Below are positions 42,870 to 51,224 of a stretch of 64,000 nt of DNA, piece by piece. Each line of letters opens with the position of its first letter. Position 1 is the first letter of the stretch. This DNA comes from SZUA-38 sp965212525. GTDB lineage: Bacteria; Pseudomonadota; Gammaproteobacteria; Xanthomonadales; SZUA-38. The stretch covers positions 1 to 64,000 of the forward strand of contig CBDBVC010000059.1 in assembly GCA_965212525.1 (NCBI GenBank). The letters are read 5' to 3'. Both the position numbers and the translations under genes were made by a program. The notes beneath the pieces were generated by a model. The model searched no databases, was not told the origin of the DNA, and saw only the letters and a list, made by a program, of their open reading frames with translations.

Positions 42870-43697
42870 ATGCAGGAATTGAAACAGATCATCGAGGAAA
42901 GCTTCGAGTCGGAGTCAGCCTTCGCCGAATACAGTGCCGGTAACCACTTGTCCGATACCATCGAACAGGTGATGCAGTTACTGGAACAGGGCGATGTTCG
43001 CGTGGCCGAACCCGATGGCAAAGGCGGCTGGCGGGTGAATCAGTGGCTCAAGAAGGCAGTGCTGCTGTATTTCAGGACTCATCAGAACACGGTGATCGAT
43101 GGCGGACATACCTGTTATTACGACAAGGTGCCTTCACTGTGGCCGCCCGGCAGTGAAGCGGCCATCAGTAAGTCTGGTGTACGCGTGGTCCCGCCGGCGA
43201 TGGCCAGGCGTGGCTGTCATATCGCACCAAATGTGGTGCTGATGCCCAGCTACGTCAATATCGGCGCACGAATCGGTGCCAACACCATGGTGGATACCTG
43301 GGCAACGGTGGGATCCTGTGCCCAGATCGGTGAACACGTTCATCTCTCTGGCGGTGTTGGGATCGGAGGCGTGCTGGAGCCGTTGCAGGCCAGCCCGACC
43401 ATTATCGAGGATCACTGCTTCATCGGTGCCCGTTCCGAGATCGTTGAAGGTGTGATTGTCGAGCGCGGCTCCGTTATCTCGATGGGTGTCTACATCGGTC
43501 AGTCGACCCGTATCTATGATCGCCGCACCGGTGAGATCAGCTATGGCCGCGTGCCCGCCGGTTCGGTGGTGGTGTCAGGCTCATTACCGGCCGAAGACGG
43601 CAGTCACAGTCTGTACTGCGCGGTCATCGTCAAGCAGGTTGACGACAAGACTCGCTCCAAGGTCGGTATCAATGAGATTCTGCGTGGCGTCACGTGA
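42870..43697 (+). CDS. dapD: Tetrahydrodipicolinate N-succinyltransferase
   Basis: DapD succinylates tetrahydrodipicolinate in the lysine and meso-DAP pathway. The 275-residue protein has an N-terminal helical domain (LKQIIEESFESES) and a left-handed beta-helix of hexapeptide repeats from about residue 110 (PNVVLMPSYVNIGARIGANTMVDTWATVGSCAQIGEHVHLSGGVGIGGVLEP). It ends with the typical C-terminal GRVPAGSVVVSGSLP region. The dapE start overlaps its stop by four bases. Confidence 0.97.
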   Translation: MQELKQIIEESFESESAFAEYSAGNHLSDTIEQVMQLLEQGDVRVAEPDGKGGWRVNQWLKKAVLLYFRTHQNTVIDGGHTCYYDKVPSLWPPGSEAAISKSGVRVVPPAMARRGCHIAPNVVLMPSYVNIGARIGANTMVDTWATVGSCAQIGEHVHLSGGVGIGGVLEPLQASPTIIEDHCFIGARSEIVEGVIVERGSVISMGVYIGQSTRIYDRRTGEISYGRVPAGSVVVSGSLPAEDGSHSLYCAVIVKQVDDKTRSKVGINEILRGVT

Positions 43698-44842
43698 CTG
43701 GCGGTAGCGAACCACTGCAATTACTCAAGTCCCTGATCCGGCGCTCATCGGTGACTCCCGACGATGCCGGTTGTCAGAAACTGATCATCGAAGCGCTGCA
43801 GGGCACCGGCGCCGTCATCGATCATTATGACTTCAATGACACATCAAATCTGTGCATGAGCTGGGGCAGCGGCTCTCCGCATCTGCTGCTGCTTGGCCAT
43901 ACCGACATCGTTCCGGCAGGACCGGAAGCATCATGGAACACGCCACCGTTCGAAGCGGTGGAGAAACAGGGCATGCTCTACGGGCGTGGCAGTGCCGACA
44001 TGAAGGCGTCAGTGGCTGCAATGGTGGCAGCCATTCGCAACTGTCAGCCGATTCAGGCCGGTTCGGGTCGTCTCAGTCTGTTGCTGACCAGCGATGAGGA
44101 GGGCGATGCAACCGACGGTGTGCAACGGGCCGCACCCGAACTGATCAGGCGTCACGGCAGCATCGATTACTGCCTGGTGGGCGAGCCATCGAGCATCAAC
44201 AGACTTGGAGATCTGATCCGGATTGGACGGCGTGGTTCGCTGACCGGTTATCTGACTGTATCAGGTGTGCAGGGTCATGCCGCCTATCCACACCTGGCCG
44301 ATAATCCGATCCACAAGCTGATGCCGGCACTGAATGAACTGATTGCCCGGCAGTGGGACAGTGGCAGCGACCGTTTTCCGCCCACCAGTTTTCAGGTCAC
44401 CAACATCAATGCCGGCACCGGTGCAGCCAATGTGATTCCCGGTGATATCTCGCTGTGTTTCAATTTCCGCTATGCCACCTGTCAGACCGCCGAGGGACTG
44501 ATGGCCGAGGTTGCCGAGTCACTTGGGCGCCATGATATCGATGCCAGTGTCGACTGGCGGCAGCCCTCACTGCCGTTCTATTCGGAGCCCGGTGCCCTGC
44601 GTGATGCAGTGATCGAGGCCATTGACTATACTGTCGGTAGTCAGCCAGACTGTGACACGGGCGGGGGAACATCAGACGGCAGATTCATTGCACCGCATGG
44701 TGCCGAGGTAATCGAACTCGGTCCGGTGAACGCGACCATTCACCAGGCCAATGAATGTATCCGTGTGAAAGATCTTGACCGACTCACTGATCTGTATACG
44801 CTGATCATTAAACGAATCCTGAACCAGGTAACGAGGGGGTAG
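43694..44842 (+). CDS. dapE: Succinyl-diaminopimelate desuccinylase
   Basis: DapE, a dinuclear zinc enzyme, removes succinate from N-succinyl-LL-diaminopimelate. The 382-residue M20 protein shows LLLGHTDIVPAGPEASW (metal-ligand His), YGRGSADMKASVAAM (bridging Asp), LTSDEEGDATDGV (Glu pair), GRRGSLTGYLTV, and the terminal GGTSDGRFIAPHGAEVIELGP with a metal His later (ATIHQANECI). The start is GTG 43694, coupled to dapD by GTGA overlap. Product supplies MurE in this window. Confidence 0.96.
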   Translation: MTGGSEPLQLLKSLIRRSSVTPDDAGCQKLIIEALQGTGAVIDHYDFNDTSNLCMSWGSGSPHLLLLGHTDIVPAGPEASWNTPPFEAVEKQGMLYGRGSADMKASVAAMVAAIRNCQPIQAGSGRLSLLLTSDEEGDATDGVQRAAPELIRRHGSIDYCLVGEPSSINRLGDLIRIGRRGSLTGYLTVSGVQGHAAYPHLADNPIHKLMPALNELIARQWDSGSDRFPPTSFQVTNINAGTGAANVIPGDISLCFNFRYATCQTAEGLMAEVAESLGRHDIDASVDWRQPSLPFYSEPGALRDAVIEAIDYTVGSQPDCDTGGGTSDGRFIAPHGAEVIELGPVNATIHQANECIRVKDLDRLTDLYTLIIKRILNQVTRG

Positions 44843-44843
44843 C

Positions 44844-46283
44844 ATGACAACGCATTTCGGACAGACCATCAACAAGGACAAGGCCGCAGACGGCACCTTT
44901 TCAGTCACCTGCCCCTATGATGACTCGGAACTGGCCACAGTAGACATGGTGGGCGCCGACCTGGTCGAACAGGCGCTGTCCCGGGCTCACGCACTCTATC
45001 GTGACCGTAACCAGTGGCTGCCGGCCACCGAGCGTATCGAAATTCTGGAACGCGTCGCCAGCATCATGTCCGATCGTGCTGATGAACTGGCGCTGGGGGC
45101 AGCATCCGAAGGCGGCAAGCCCCTGCTGGATTCTATTGTTGAAGTGAACCGGGCCATCGAAGGTGTCCACCTGTGTATTGATGCACTGAAAAACTCGGCG
45201 GGCAGACAGTATCCCATGGGGATTAACCCTGCGTCGCTGCAGAAAATCAGTTTCAGCATGCATGAACCCATTGGTGTGGTGGTGGCCGTAAGTGCCTTCA
45301 ATCACCCGCTCAACCTGATCGTGCATCAGGTGGGGCCGGCCATCGCTGCAGGATGTCCAGTGCTGGTCAAACCCGCCAAGTCCACACCGCTGTCCTGTTT
45401 CCGCTTTGTCGAGATTCTGCGCGAAGCCGGTTTGCCAGCAGACTGGTGCCAGGTGGTGATGACCTCGAACAACGCGCTGGCGACCGAGATGGTCTCTGAT
45501 TCGCGCGTGGCATTTTTCAGTTTCATCGGTTCGGCCGGTGTCGGCTGGATGCTGCGATCCAAACTGGCGCCCGGCGCCCGTTGCGCACTCGAACATGGCG
45601 GCGTCGCACCCGTGATTCTGTCTGCTGATGCCGATCTGGATGATGCCATTCCGATCCTTGCCAAGGGCGGTTTCTACCATGCCGGTCAGGTGTGCGTGTC
45701 GGTCCAGCGAATTTTTGCCGAGGCCAGCGTGGCCGGCTCCGTGGCCGAGAGTCTGGCACTGAAGGCGAGAAATCTCGTTGTCGGTGACCCCAGATCTGCA
45801 GACACTGAAGTGGGGCCGTTGATCTCACAGGGTGAAGTCGACCGTATTGATGAATGGGTCAGGGAAGCCGTCGCCGGCGGTGCTGAACTGCTCTGCGGTG
45901 GCGAGGCGCTGCCCAATCAATGCTATGCCCCGACGGTATTGCTCAATCCACCGGCCGATTGCACCATCAGCCAGAAGGAAGTGTTTGGGCCAGTCGTCTG
46001 TGTCTACAGCTATACTGACATCGACGAGGCCATCGCCCGGGCCAATTCACTCGATTTCGCCTTCCAGGCCGCCGTGTTCAGCAAGAATCTCGATACGGCC
46101 ATGCATTGCTACAGGCAGCTGGATGCCAGCGCCGTGATGATCAATGAGCACACGGCATTCCGCGTGGACTGGATGCCCTTTGCCGGTTTGAAACATTCCG
46201 GGCACGGTGTGGGCGGGATCGAATTTACCTTCGAGGAGATGCAGATCTCCAAGATGGCGGTACTTAGGTCGCCAGCATTGTAG
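44844..46283 (+). CDS. NAD(P)-dependent aldehyde dehydrogenase
   Basis: This oxidises an unidentified aldehyde to its acid. The 479-residue protein has all catalytic elements of the ALDH superfamily: Asn153 in SAFNHPLNLI, Lys176 in VKPAKSTPL, Glu250 in LEHGGVAPVIL and the nucleophile Cys284 in GQVCVSVQR. The usual LELGGK motif is LEHGGV, and the C-terminal part ends in MPFAGLKHSGHGVGG. These features resemble non-phosphorylating or lactaldehyde-type branches; I cannot give a substrate. It starts one base after the dapE stop, so it may be part of the dapDE operon. Confidence 0.88.
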   Translation: MTTHFGQTINKDKAADGTFSVTCPYDDSELATVDMVGADLVEQALSRAHALYRDRNQWLPATERIEILERVASIMSDRADELALGAASEGGKPLLDSIVEVNRAIEGVHLCIDALKNSAGRQYPMGINPASLQKISFSMHEPIGVVVAVSAFNHPLNLIVHQVGPAIAAGCPVLVKPAKSTPLSCFRFVEILREAGLPADWCQVVMTSNNALATEMVSDSRVAFFSFIGSAGVGWMLRSKLAPGARCALEHGGVAPVILSADADLDDAIPILAKGGFYHAGQVCVSVQRIFAEASVAGSVAESLALKARNLVVGDPRSADTEVGPLISQGEVDRIDEWVREAVAGGAELLCGGEALPNQCYAPTVLLNPPADCTISQKEVFGPVVCVYSYTDIDEAIARANSLDFAFQAAVFSKNLDTAMHCYRQLDASAVMINEHTAFRVDWMPFAGLKHSGHGVGGIEFTFEEMQISKMAVLRSPAL

Positions 46284-46339
46284 CCGCTGCCTGGTTTTGA
46301 TATTCATAGACAGTTTTCTCTTCCACGAGGTAACCGCCG

Positions 46340-47836
46340 ATGTCGCAATGGTTAATGACGGCCCTGGAGATCCTCGCCGGTCTTTTCGTGCTGGCAATCG
46401 GGCTTATTGTTCTGCTGGTTGTGGTGTTCTACTTTATCGACCGCTTCCAGACTGAACACACCATACGCAGGAATTACCCGGTTATCGGTCGTTTCCGTTA
46501 TTTCTTCGAGCATCTGGGTGAGTTCTTCAGGCAGTACTTCTTTGCCATGGATCGGGAAGAGATGCCGTTCAACCGTGCACAGCGGTCCTGGGCGTACCGG
46601 GCCTCGAAGGACATCAACAACACGGCGGCGTTCGGCTCGACACGAAACCTGCTGACACCCGGGTCGGTGATCTTTGTCAATTGCCCGTTTCCGATGCTCG
46701 ACAAGGATACCGTGGTTCCTGGTGAGGTCACCATCGGCCCCCATGCCCGCGAACCCTATATCACCAATTCTCTGGTCAATATCTCGGCGATGAGCTATGG
46801 CTCCCTGTCTTCACCGGCTGTGCGAGCGCTGTCCGCCGGTGCCGCAAAGGCGGGGATATGGCTTAACACCGGTGAAGGCGGTCTGTCGCCCTATCATCTG
46901 GAAGGGGGCTGTGATGTGGTCTTTCAGATCGGCACAGCCAAGTACGGCGTGCGTGACGAGCATGGCGCGCTGGATGAGGGGCGGCTCCGGAAAATCGCGG
47001 CCGAACCGAATGTGAAAATGATCGAGCTCAAGATGTCGCAGGGTGCCAAACCGGGCAAGGGGGGCATTCTTCCGGGTGGCAAGGTGACGCCAGAAATTGC
47101 CGAAATCCGGGGCATACCTGAAGGCAAGGCATCGATCAGCCCCAACCGGCATCCAGAAGTGAACAGTGCTGCCGAACTGCTCGATCTGATCAACCGCTTG
47201 CGCGATGTGTCCGGTCTGCCCGTGGGGTTCAAGACCGTGGTCGGTGGTTATGGCTGGCTGGATGAACTGATGCTGGAGATCAGGCGCCGCGGACTTGAAT
47301 CGGCACCTGATTTCATCACCGTGGATGGCGGTGATGGCGGTACCGGTGCTGCACCGGTGTCACTGATGGATGATGTCGGGCTGCCTCTTCGGGAATCGCT
47401 GCCACTGGTGTGTGATGCGCTGATTCGCCATGATCTCAAGAAACGCATCCGGGTGATCTGTTCCGGCAAGCGTATCACCCCGACCGAGGTGGCCTGGGCC
47501 CTCTGTGTCGGCGCCGATTTCGTCAACGTGGCCCGTGGTTTCATGTTTTCGCTCGGCTGTATCCAGGCGCTGCAGTGCAACAAGAATACCTGCCCGACGG
47601 GCATCACCACGCATGACAGGGATTTGCAGAAGGGACTGGATGTGAAGGACAAGACCACACGTGTCGCCAATTACGCGAAGAACCTGGTCAAGGAAGTCGG
47701 CATCATTTCCCATTCCTGCGGTGTCACCGAACCTCGCCTGCTCAAGCGCTATCATGCCCGCGTGGTGACCGATCACGGCCTGTCGATACCACTGGACGAG
47801 CTGCATCCCTATCCCTCATCTCGACTGGTGGATTGA
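46340..47836 (+). CDS. Membrane-anchored FMN-binding glutamate synthase-like protein
   Basis: The protein resembles the FMN-binding synthase domain of glutamate synthase (GltS), without the glutamine amidotransferase part. The 498-residue product has an N-terminal membrane segment (residues about 9-32), NISAMSYGSLSSPAVRALS, LNTGEGGLSPYH, KPGKGGILPGGKV, FITVDGGDGGTGAAPVSLMDDVG, and a CIQALQCNKNTCPTG cluster motif (probably [3Fe-4S]). Related membrane-anchored proteins occur widely, but their reaction is not well defined. It starts 56 bases after the aldehyde dehydrogenase. A role in nitrogen or redox metabolism is inference. Confidence 0.88.
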   Translation: MSQWLMTALEILAGLFVLAIGLIVLLVVVFYFIDRFQTEHTIRRNYPVIGRFRYFFEHLGEFFRQYFFAMDREEMPFNRAQRSWAYRASKDINNTAAFGSTRNLLTPGSVIFVNCPFPMLDKDTVVPGEVTIGPHAREPYITNSLVNISAMSYGSLSSPAVRALSAGAAKAGIWLNTGEGGLSPYHLEGGCDVVFQIGTAKYGVRDEHGALDEGRLRKIAAEPNVKMIELKMSQGAKPGKGGILPGGKVTPEIAEIRGIPEGKASISPNRHPEVNSAAELLDLINRLRDVSGLPVGFKTVVGGYGWLDELMLEIRRRGLESAPDFITVDGGDGGTGAAPVSLMDDVGLPLRESLPLVCDALIRHDLKKRIRVICSGKRITPTEVAWALCVGADFVNVARGFMFSLGCIQALQCNKNTCPTGITTHDRDLQKGLDVKDKTTRVANYAKNLVKEVGIISHSCGVTEPRLLKRYHARVVTDHGLSIPLDELHPYPSSRLVD

Positions 47837-47852
47837 ACTTTTCATACCTCCG

Positions 47853-47872
47853 GCTCACTAATCGATGTGAGC
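47853..47872. promoter_or_regulatory. Perfect 6-bp dyad before the ToxR-like regulator
   Basis: GCTCAC (47853-47858) and GTGAGC (47867-47872) flank eight bases, 21 bases before the ATG of the regulator at 47894. No T-run follows. It may be an operator for autoregulation or a small hairpin ending the upstream gene. Confidence 0.4.
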
Positions 47873-47893
47873 ACGCAAAAGTGAGGATGCCCC

Positions 47894-48808
47894 ATGTACC
47901 GCACACGACAATGCCGGTATGACAATCTGAACCGGTCTCTGACTGTGGCCGGCAAGACAACACGAATCAGACCAAAGACTGCCAGGCTGCTTCAACTGTT
48001 TCTGGATAACCCGCTCGAGATTCTGGACAAGGAACGCCTGATTGCCGATGTCTGGGGTCATCCTCACGTGGACGACCAGACGCTGTTCCAGCTGATCAGT
48101 GATATCCGCGCCAAATTCGGTGATCGCGACTGCCTCATTACCCACCCGGGCTCCGGTTATCAATGGGCCTGGCCGGTACGCCGACAGGCAGAGTCTTCAC
48201 GCAGGCGATGGCACATGTTTCAGGCTGTCGCAGCCGCGCTGGCCGTTGTCGCGATGGTGCTGAGCCTGGGTTCTGTGACTTCCGATCCTGAACAGAGTGC
48301 GCGTGGGAATGTCTCACTGACGGCGTTCTCGCCCCTGATCCAGCATATCCAGGCAGGCAGCATGGCCCGACTCAGCGGTGATGAAGAGACAGCCATGGCT
48401 GAATTCGGCAAGGCGCTGGTGATCGAACCCGACAACGTGTCGGTTCTGCTGGAGCTGTCCCAGTCGCAATGGGTGCTGGGGCTGACATCCGACGCCCTGC
48501 AAACGGCAACCAATGCCCTGTCGGAAGCGCGACTGCAGCAGCACCCGGTGAACGAGGTCATTGCCAGTCTGTATCTGTCGCACCTGTCGCTGCAGGACGG
48601 TAACCTGGAAATGGCCATGAGTCTGAATCAGTCGGCCAGACACCTGGCAGAACAGAATCAGCTGGCCTGTGCCACCGAACTCACCGACCGCTGGGATCAG
48701 CAGATCCAGCTGGCCATTCATCGTCATCAGCAACGGGATAGTTTCACTGCCGCACACCCGATGATGCTGGCCGGTTGCCAGATCAATGCAGCCAGCGGGC
48801 AAAGCTGA
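47894..48808 (+). CDS. Membrane-bound winged-helix (ToxR/CadC-like) regulator with periplasmic TPR-like domain
   Basis: The 304-residue protein begins with an OmpR-type winged-helix domain (about 1-95; RPKTARLLQLFLDNPLEILDKERLIADVWG, the recognition region VDDQTLFQLISDIRAKFG, and wing HPGSGYQW). This is followed by one membrane segment (about 111-130) and a helical periplasmic domain with TPR-like pairs (IQAGSMARLSGDEETAMAEFGKAL). Such one-component regulators sense periplasmic signals directly. Its periplasmic part has exactly two cysteines (LACATEL and LAGCQI). A DsbC-like gene follows 120 bases downstream on the same strand. The signal and targets are unknown. Confidence 0.82.
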   Translation: MYRTRQCRYDNLNRSLTVAGKTTRIRPKTARLLQLFLDNPLEILDKERLIADVWGHPHVDDQTLFQLISDIRAKFGDRDCLITHPGSGYQWAWPVRRQAESSRRRWHMFQAVAAALAVVAMVLSLGSVTSDPEQSARGNVSLTAFSPLIQHIQAGSMARLSGDEETAMAEFGKALVIEPDNVSVLLELSQSQWVLGLTSDALQTATNALSEARLQQHPVNEVIASLYLSHLSLQDGNLEMAMSLNQSARHLAEQNQLACATELTDRWDQQIQLAIHRHQQRDSFTAAHPMMLAGCQINAASGQS

Positions 48809-48928
48809 CAAAACAAGGTAACTGGACCACCAGGCTGAGAGATTCTGTCAGGTCTTGTGAGGAGGCTGGCATGGCATCAAGGCAGCGTAACGGGTTCAAT
48901 GGGCTCCTGTATCAGGAGGACATGAACC

Positions 48929-49669
48929 ATGCAATCAACAATAATCGGATCAAGCCAGATCGCCAGCCTGTTTCTGCTCGCCACGTTAGTCGGCTCTTCG
49001 ACACTCAGGGCTGAACAACAGCCTGGCGTTGACAGTCAGTGGCTCAAGTCCCGTTTTGCTGGCATAGGTATCAGCCAGGTCTCGGCGACGGCAGTCGATG
49101 GCCTCAATCTGGTGGTGCTGGACAATGACCAGATCGTCTACATGAATACCGAGGGCACGGTGCTGATGACCGGTCAGATGATGGACCTGAAGTCCGGTGA
49201 CAACCTCACGGCCGTCATCGAAAACCGTGTGCGTCGTGACAAGCTGGCAAGCGCCATGCCAGAAGGCCTGTTCGAGTTTCCTGCCAGCAGCGAGACTGAC
49301 CGCATTACCGTGGTCACCGATATCGATTGCACCTATTGCCGACGATTACATACTGAACTTGCCGAAACCAACGAGCGAGGCATCAGCGTTCAGTACCTGA
49401 TGATGCCGCGATCAGGACTGAACACACCATCTCACGAAAAAGCAGTCTCGGCGGCCTGTTCGGTGACACCGGAGGAAACACTCACCTCGGCCATGCAGGG
49501 CAATGTGCCAACTCGAAAAACCTGCAGCAACAGCATTGATCGCCAGTTCGAGCTGGCCAGGTCGCTGCGTATCAATGCCACACCGGCCATCATTTTCGAA
49601 TCAGGCCGGATGATCAACAGCTACCTGACACCGCAGCAGATCAGCGATGAACTGGCAGCCGAACAGTAA
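48929..49669 (+). CDS. Periplasmic DsbC-like thiol:disulfide isomerase
   Basis: The 246-residue protein starts at ATG 48929 with AGGAGG nine bases upstream. It has a signal peptide (IASLFLLATLVGSSTLRA), a dimerisation domain with short beta strands (VDGLNLVVLDNDQIVYMNTEG), and a thioredoxin-fold catalytic domain with DCTYC (Cys134, Cys137) and the cis-proline motif NATPAIIF. The layout matches DsbC, which isomerises wrong disulfides with electrons from DsbD. Two extra cysteines (AACSV, KTCSN) fit the structural disulfide of DsbC. Its position beside two membrane-bound regulators may be meaningful (see findings). Confidence 0.88.
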   Translation: MQSTIIGSSQIASLFLLATLVGSSTLRAEQQPGVDSQWLKSRFAGIGISQVSATAVDGLNLVVLDNDQIVYMNTEGTVLMTGQMMDLKSGDNLTAVIENRVRRDKLASAMPEGLFEFPASSETDRITVVTDIDCTYCRRLHTELAETNERGISVQYLMMPRSGLNTPSHEKAVSAACSVTPEETLTSAMQGNVPTRKTCSNSIDRQFELARSLRINATPAIIFESGRMINSYLTPQQISDELAAEQ

Positions 49670-49683
49670 TAGTCCAGGATGAA

Positions 49684-51048
49684 TCACTCAGCCGAGGCAT
49701 CCGGTTTGCCGTAGGTGAACCAGGCCACGAAAGCCAGATCCTGGTTGAACACGTCAATCAGCAGCCCTTCACCACTGCGCTCGATTCCGCCAAACCAGCT
49801 GCCGTTCATGAACGAGGGATCCGTCAGCTGGTCAAAGCCGAGATCAAGGCACTGCTGCTCACTGTAATTGGAGGCCAGGCGCTGCAATGGATAATTGGTC
49901 GAGACGCCAAACCCTGCGCTGTCACCACCTGAAGACTCGTAACTGAGAATGGCCGTGGAACAATCGGTGAAGTCGATTCGCATGCTGCCCCAGCTACCCC
50001 GTGTCACGCTGTCGGCATCAAAATTTTCGCCAAATACCGTGCCGCCGGTGAACACGGCCTGATCGATCACCAGGCTTCTGTCCTCGATACTGGCCGTGCC
50101 CACCACCCAGTACTGATCATTTCTGGCGGCCGTAGTGATTACCTCTGTGCGATCGACTTCGAGCACAAACACACCGGCCTGGATCGAACCGTCGCGCGAG
50201 ATCAGTTCACCCAGATTTTCACCACTGTCGACATCGATTTCGTAGAGAGTGCCACGCTGTGAGAGCACGAGCAGGTTGCCATTGTTGCGCTGGTGCACAC
50301 CGGTGACCTGAAAGGGTGCAAACGGCATCTTGCGATTGAGCTGAAGGCTGTCGAGGTTGTATTCGAACAGGCTGGCATTGCCGAAGGAACTGACCCAGAA
50401 TCGACGATTTTCCAGGTCGAGCTCGATTACTCTGGGCTGGAACAGGGTGGCGTCTGTCGTGCTGGTGATGGCACTGATGAAACTTCCACTGGATGCACTG
50501 GCCACACCAATCGAGTTGCTGTCGTAACCGGGGACCAGAATGCGGTCATTGTCATCCACGCGAAGACCGGCATCAAATCCATCGATATTGCCTCCAAGTC
50601 CTGCACTGGTGAGTGTTTGAATGTAGCGTCCATCGGCCGCGTCGTAGGCATAAACCAGATTCTGTTCATAGCTGGAGACCAGTACCCGGCCATCGGAAAA
50701 ATCGATGCCGGTCGGCCTCAGCAGACCACCGGTTTCGCTGCTGGGAGTTGAGGCATCATCGACAATGAAGGCGTCAACAAAGGCGAAGGTATCCGGATTG
50801 TAACGGAGTATCCGATGATTCTCTTCGCTGACCACGTACAGCAGATCATCCGGTCCCAGACGCAGTGCCTGTGGGCCATTGATTCGCGCTGCCGTATCCA
50901 GCAGGCGCTTGAATGAGCCGTCACAGCCGTCATAAACGAGGACATTGTCAGATCCGTAATCGGAGATGAATATGTTTTTCATGCAATCCTGGCTGGTTGC
51001 AATTGCAGGCAGAAGCAGCCACAGGGCCGTTGTCAGCAGTGTTTTCAT
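49684..51048 (-). CDS. Secreted NHL/SMP-30-like beta-propeller protein
   Basis: I choose the ATG at 51048, which begins a signal peptide (MKTLLTTALWLLLPAIATS); the frame runs 39 residues further up. The 454-residue protein has six or so propeller-like repeats (IFISDYGSDNVLVYD; PQALRLGPDDLLYVVSEENHRILRY; GIDFSDGRVLVSSYEQNLVYAYD and more). It ends in a domain with GSWFGGIERSGEGLLIDVFNQDLAFVAWFTYG, a C-terminal module I associate with extracellular gammaproteobacterial proteins. Function is not known; ligand or surface binding is inference. It is divergent from the regulator at 51225 and convergent with the DsbC-like gene. Confidence 0.8.
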   Translation of the reverse strand: MKTLLTTALWLLLPAIATSQDCMKNIFISDYGSDNVLVYDGCDGSFKRLLDTAARINGPQALRLGPDDLLYVVSEENHRILRYNPDTFAFVDAFIVDDASTPSSETGGLLRPTGIDFSDGRVLVSSYEQNLVYAYDAADGRYIQTLTSAGLGGNIDGFDAGLRVDDNDRILVPGYDSNSIGVASASSGSFISAITSTTDATLFQPRVIELDLENRRFWVSSFGNASLFEYNLDSLQLNRKMPFAPFQVTGVHQRNNGNLLVLSQRGTLYEIDVDSGENLGELISRDGSIQAGVFVLEVDRTEVITTAARNDQYWVVGTASIEDRSLVIDQAVFTGGTVFGENFDADSVTRGSWGSMRIDFTDCSTAILSYESSGGDSAGFGVSTNYPLQRLASNYSEQQCLDLGFDQLTDPSFMNGSWFGGIERSGEGLLIDVFNQDLAFVAWFTYGKPDASAE

Positions 51049-51177
51049 GGTGTTCAATCCCTTTTCAGTCATGTCAATTCGGGCCAGACCTGCAGGGCAG
51101 GACCGGAAGACAACGAAAGTAGTCGTATTTCTTTGAAAAAACCTGACAAAAAGTTCCTTTTTCATGATTTCTGTGAT

Positions 51178-51207
51178 CTGATCATGGCTCCACGATCAGC
51201 GGATCAG
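51178..51207. promoter_or_regulatory. Cluster of CTGATC/GATCAG half-sites in a divergent intergenic region
   Basis: CTGATC (51178-51183), GATCAG (51194-51199) and GATCAG (51202-51207) lie just before the regulator gene and opposite the propeller gene. The first two form a dyad with a 10-base gap; the last two are a direct repeat with 8-base spacing. This could be an operator for the divergent pair. GATC-containing words are common, so this is weak. Confidence 0.3.
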
Positions 51208-51224
51208 AACAGCAGCAGGGTTTG

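Noticed and set aside
44000..44012. A second copy of the 13-base core (ATGAAGGCGTCAG) of the ftsZ-lpxC inverted repeat
   Set aside because: It lies inside dapE and encodes a conserved part of the enzyme (DMKASV). Flanking bases do not match the repeat, so it is chance.
48922..49014. A short overlapping open frame beginning at ATG 48922, seven bases before the DsbC-like start
   Set aside because: The AGGAGG is only two bases from this ATG but nine from the ATG at 48929, which leads into a proper signal peptide. No sign of a real leader peptide.
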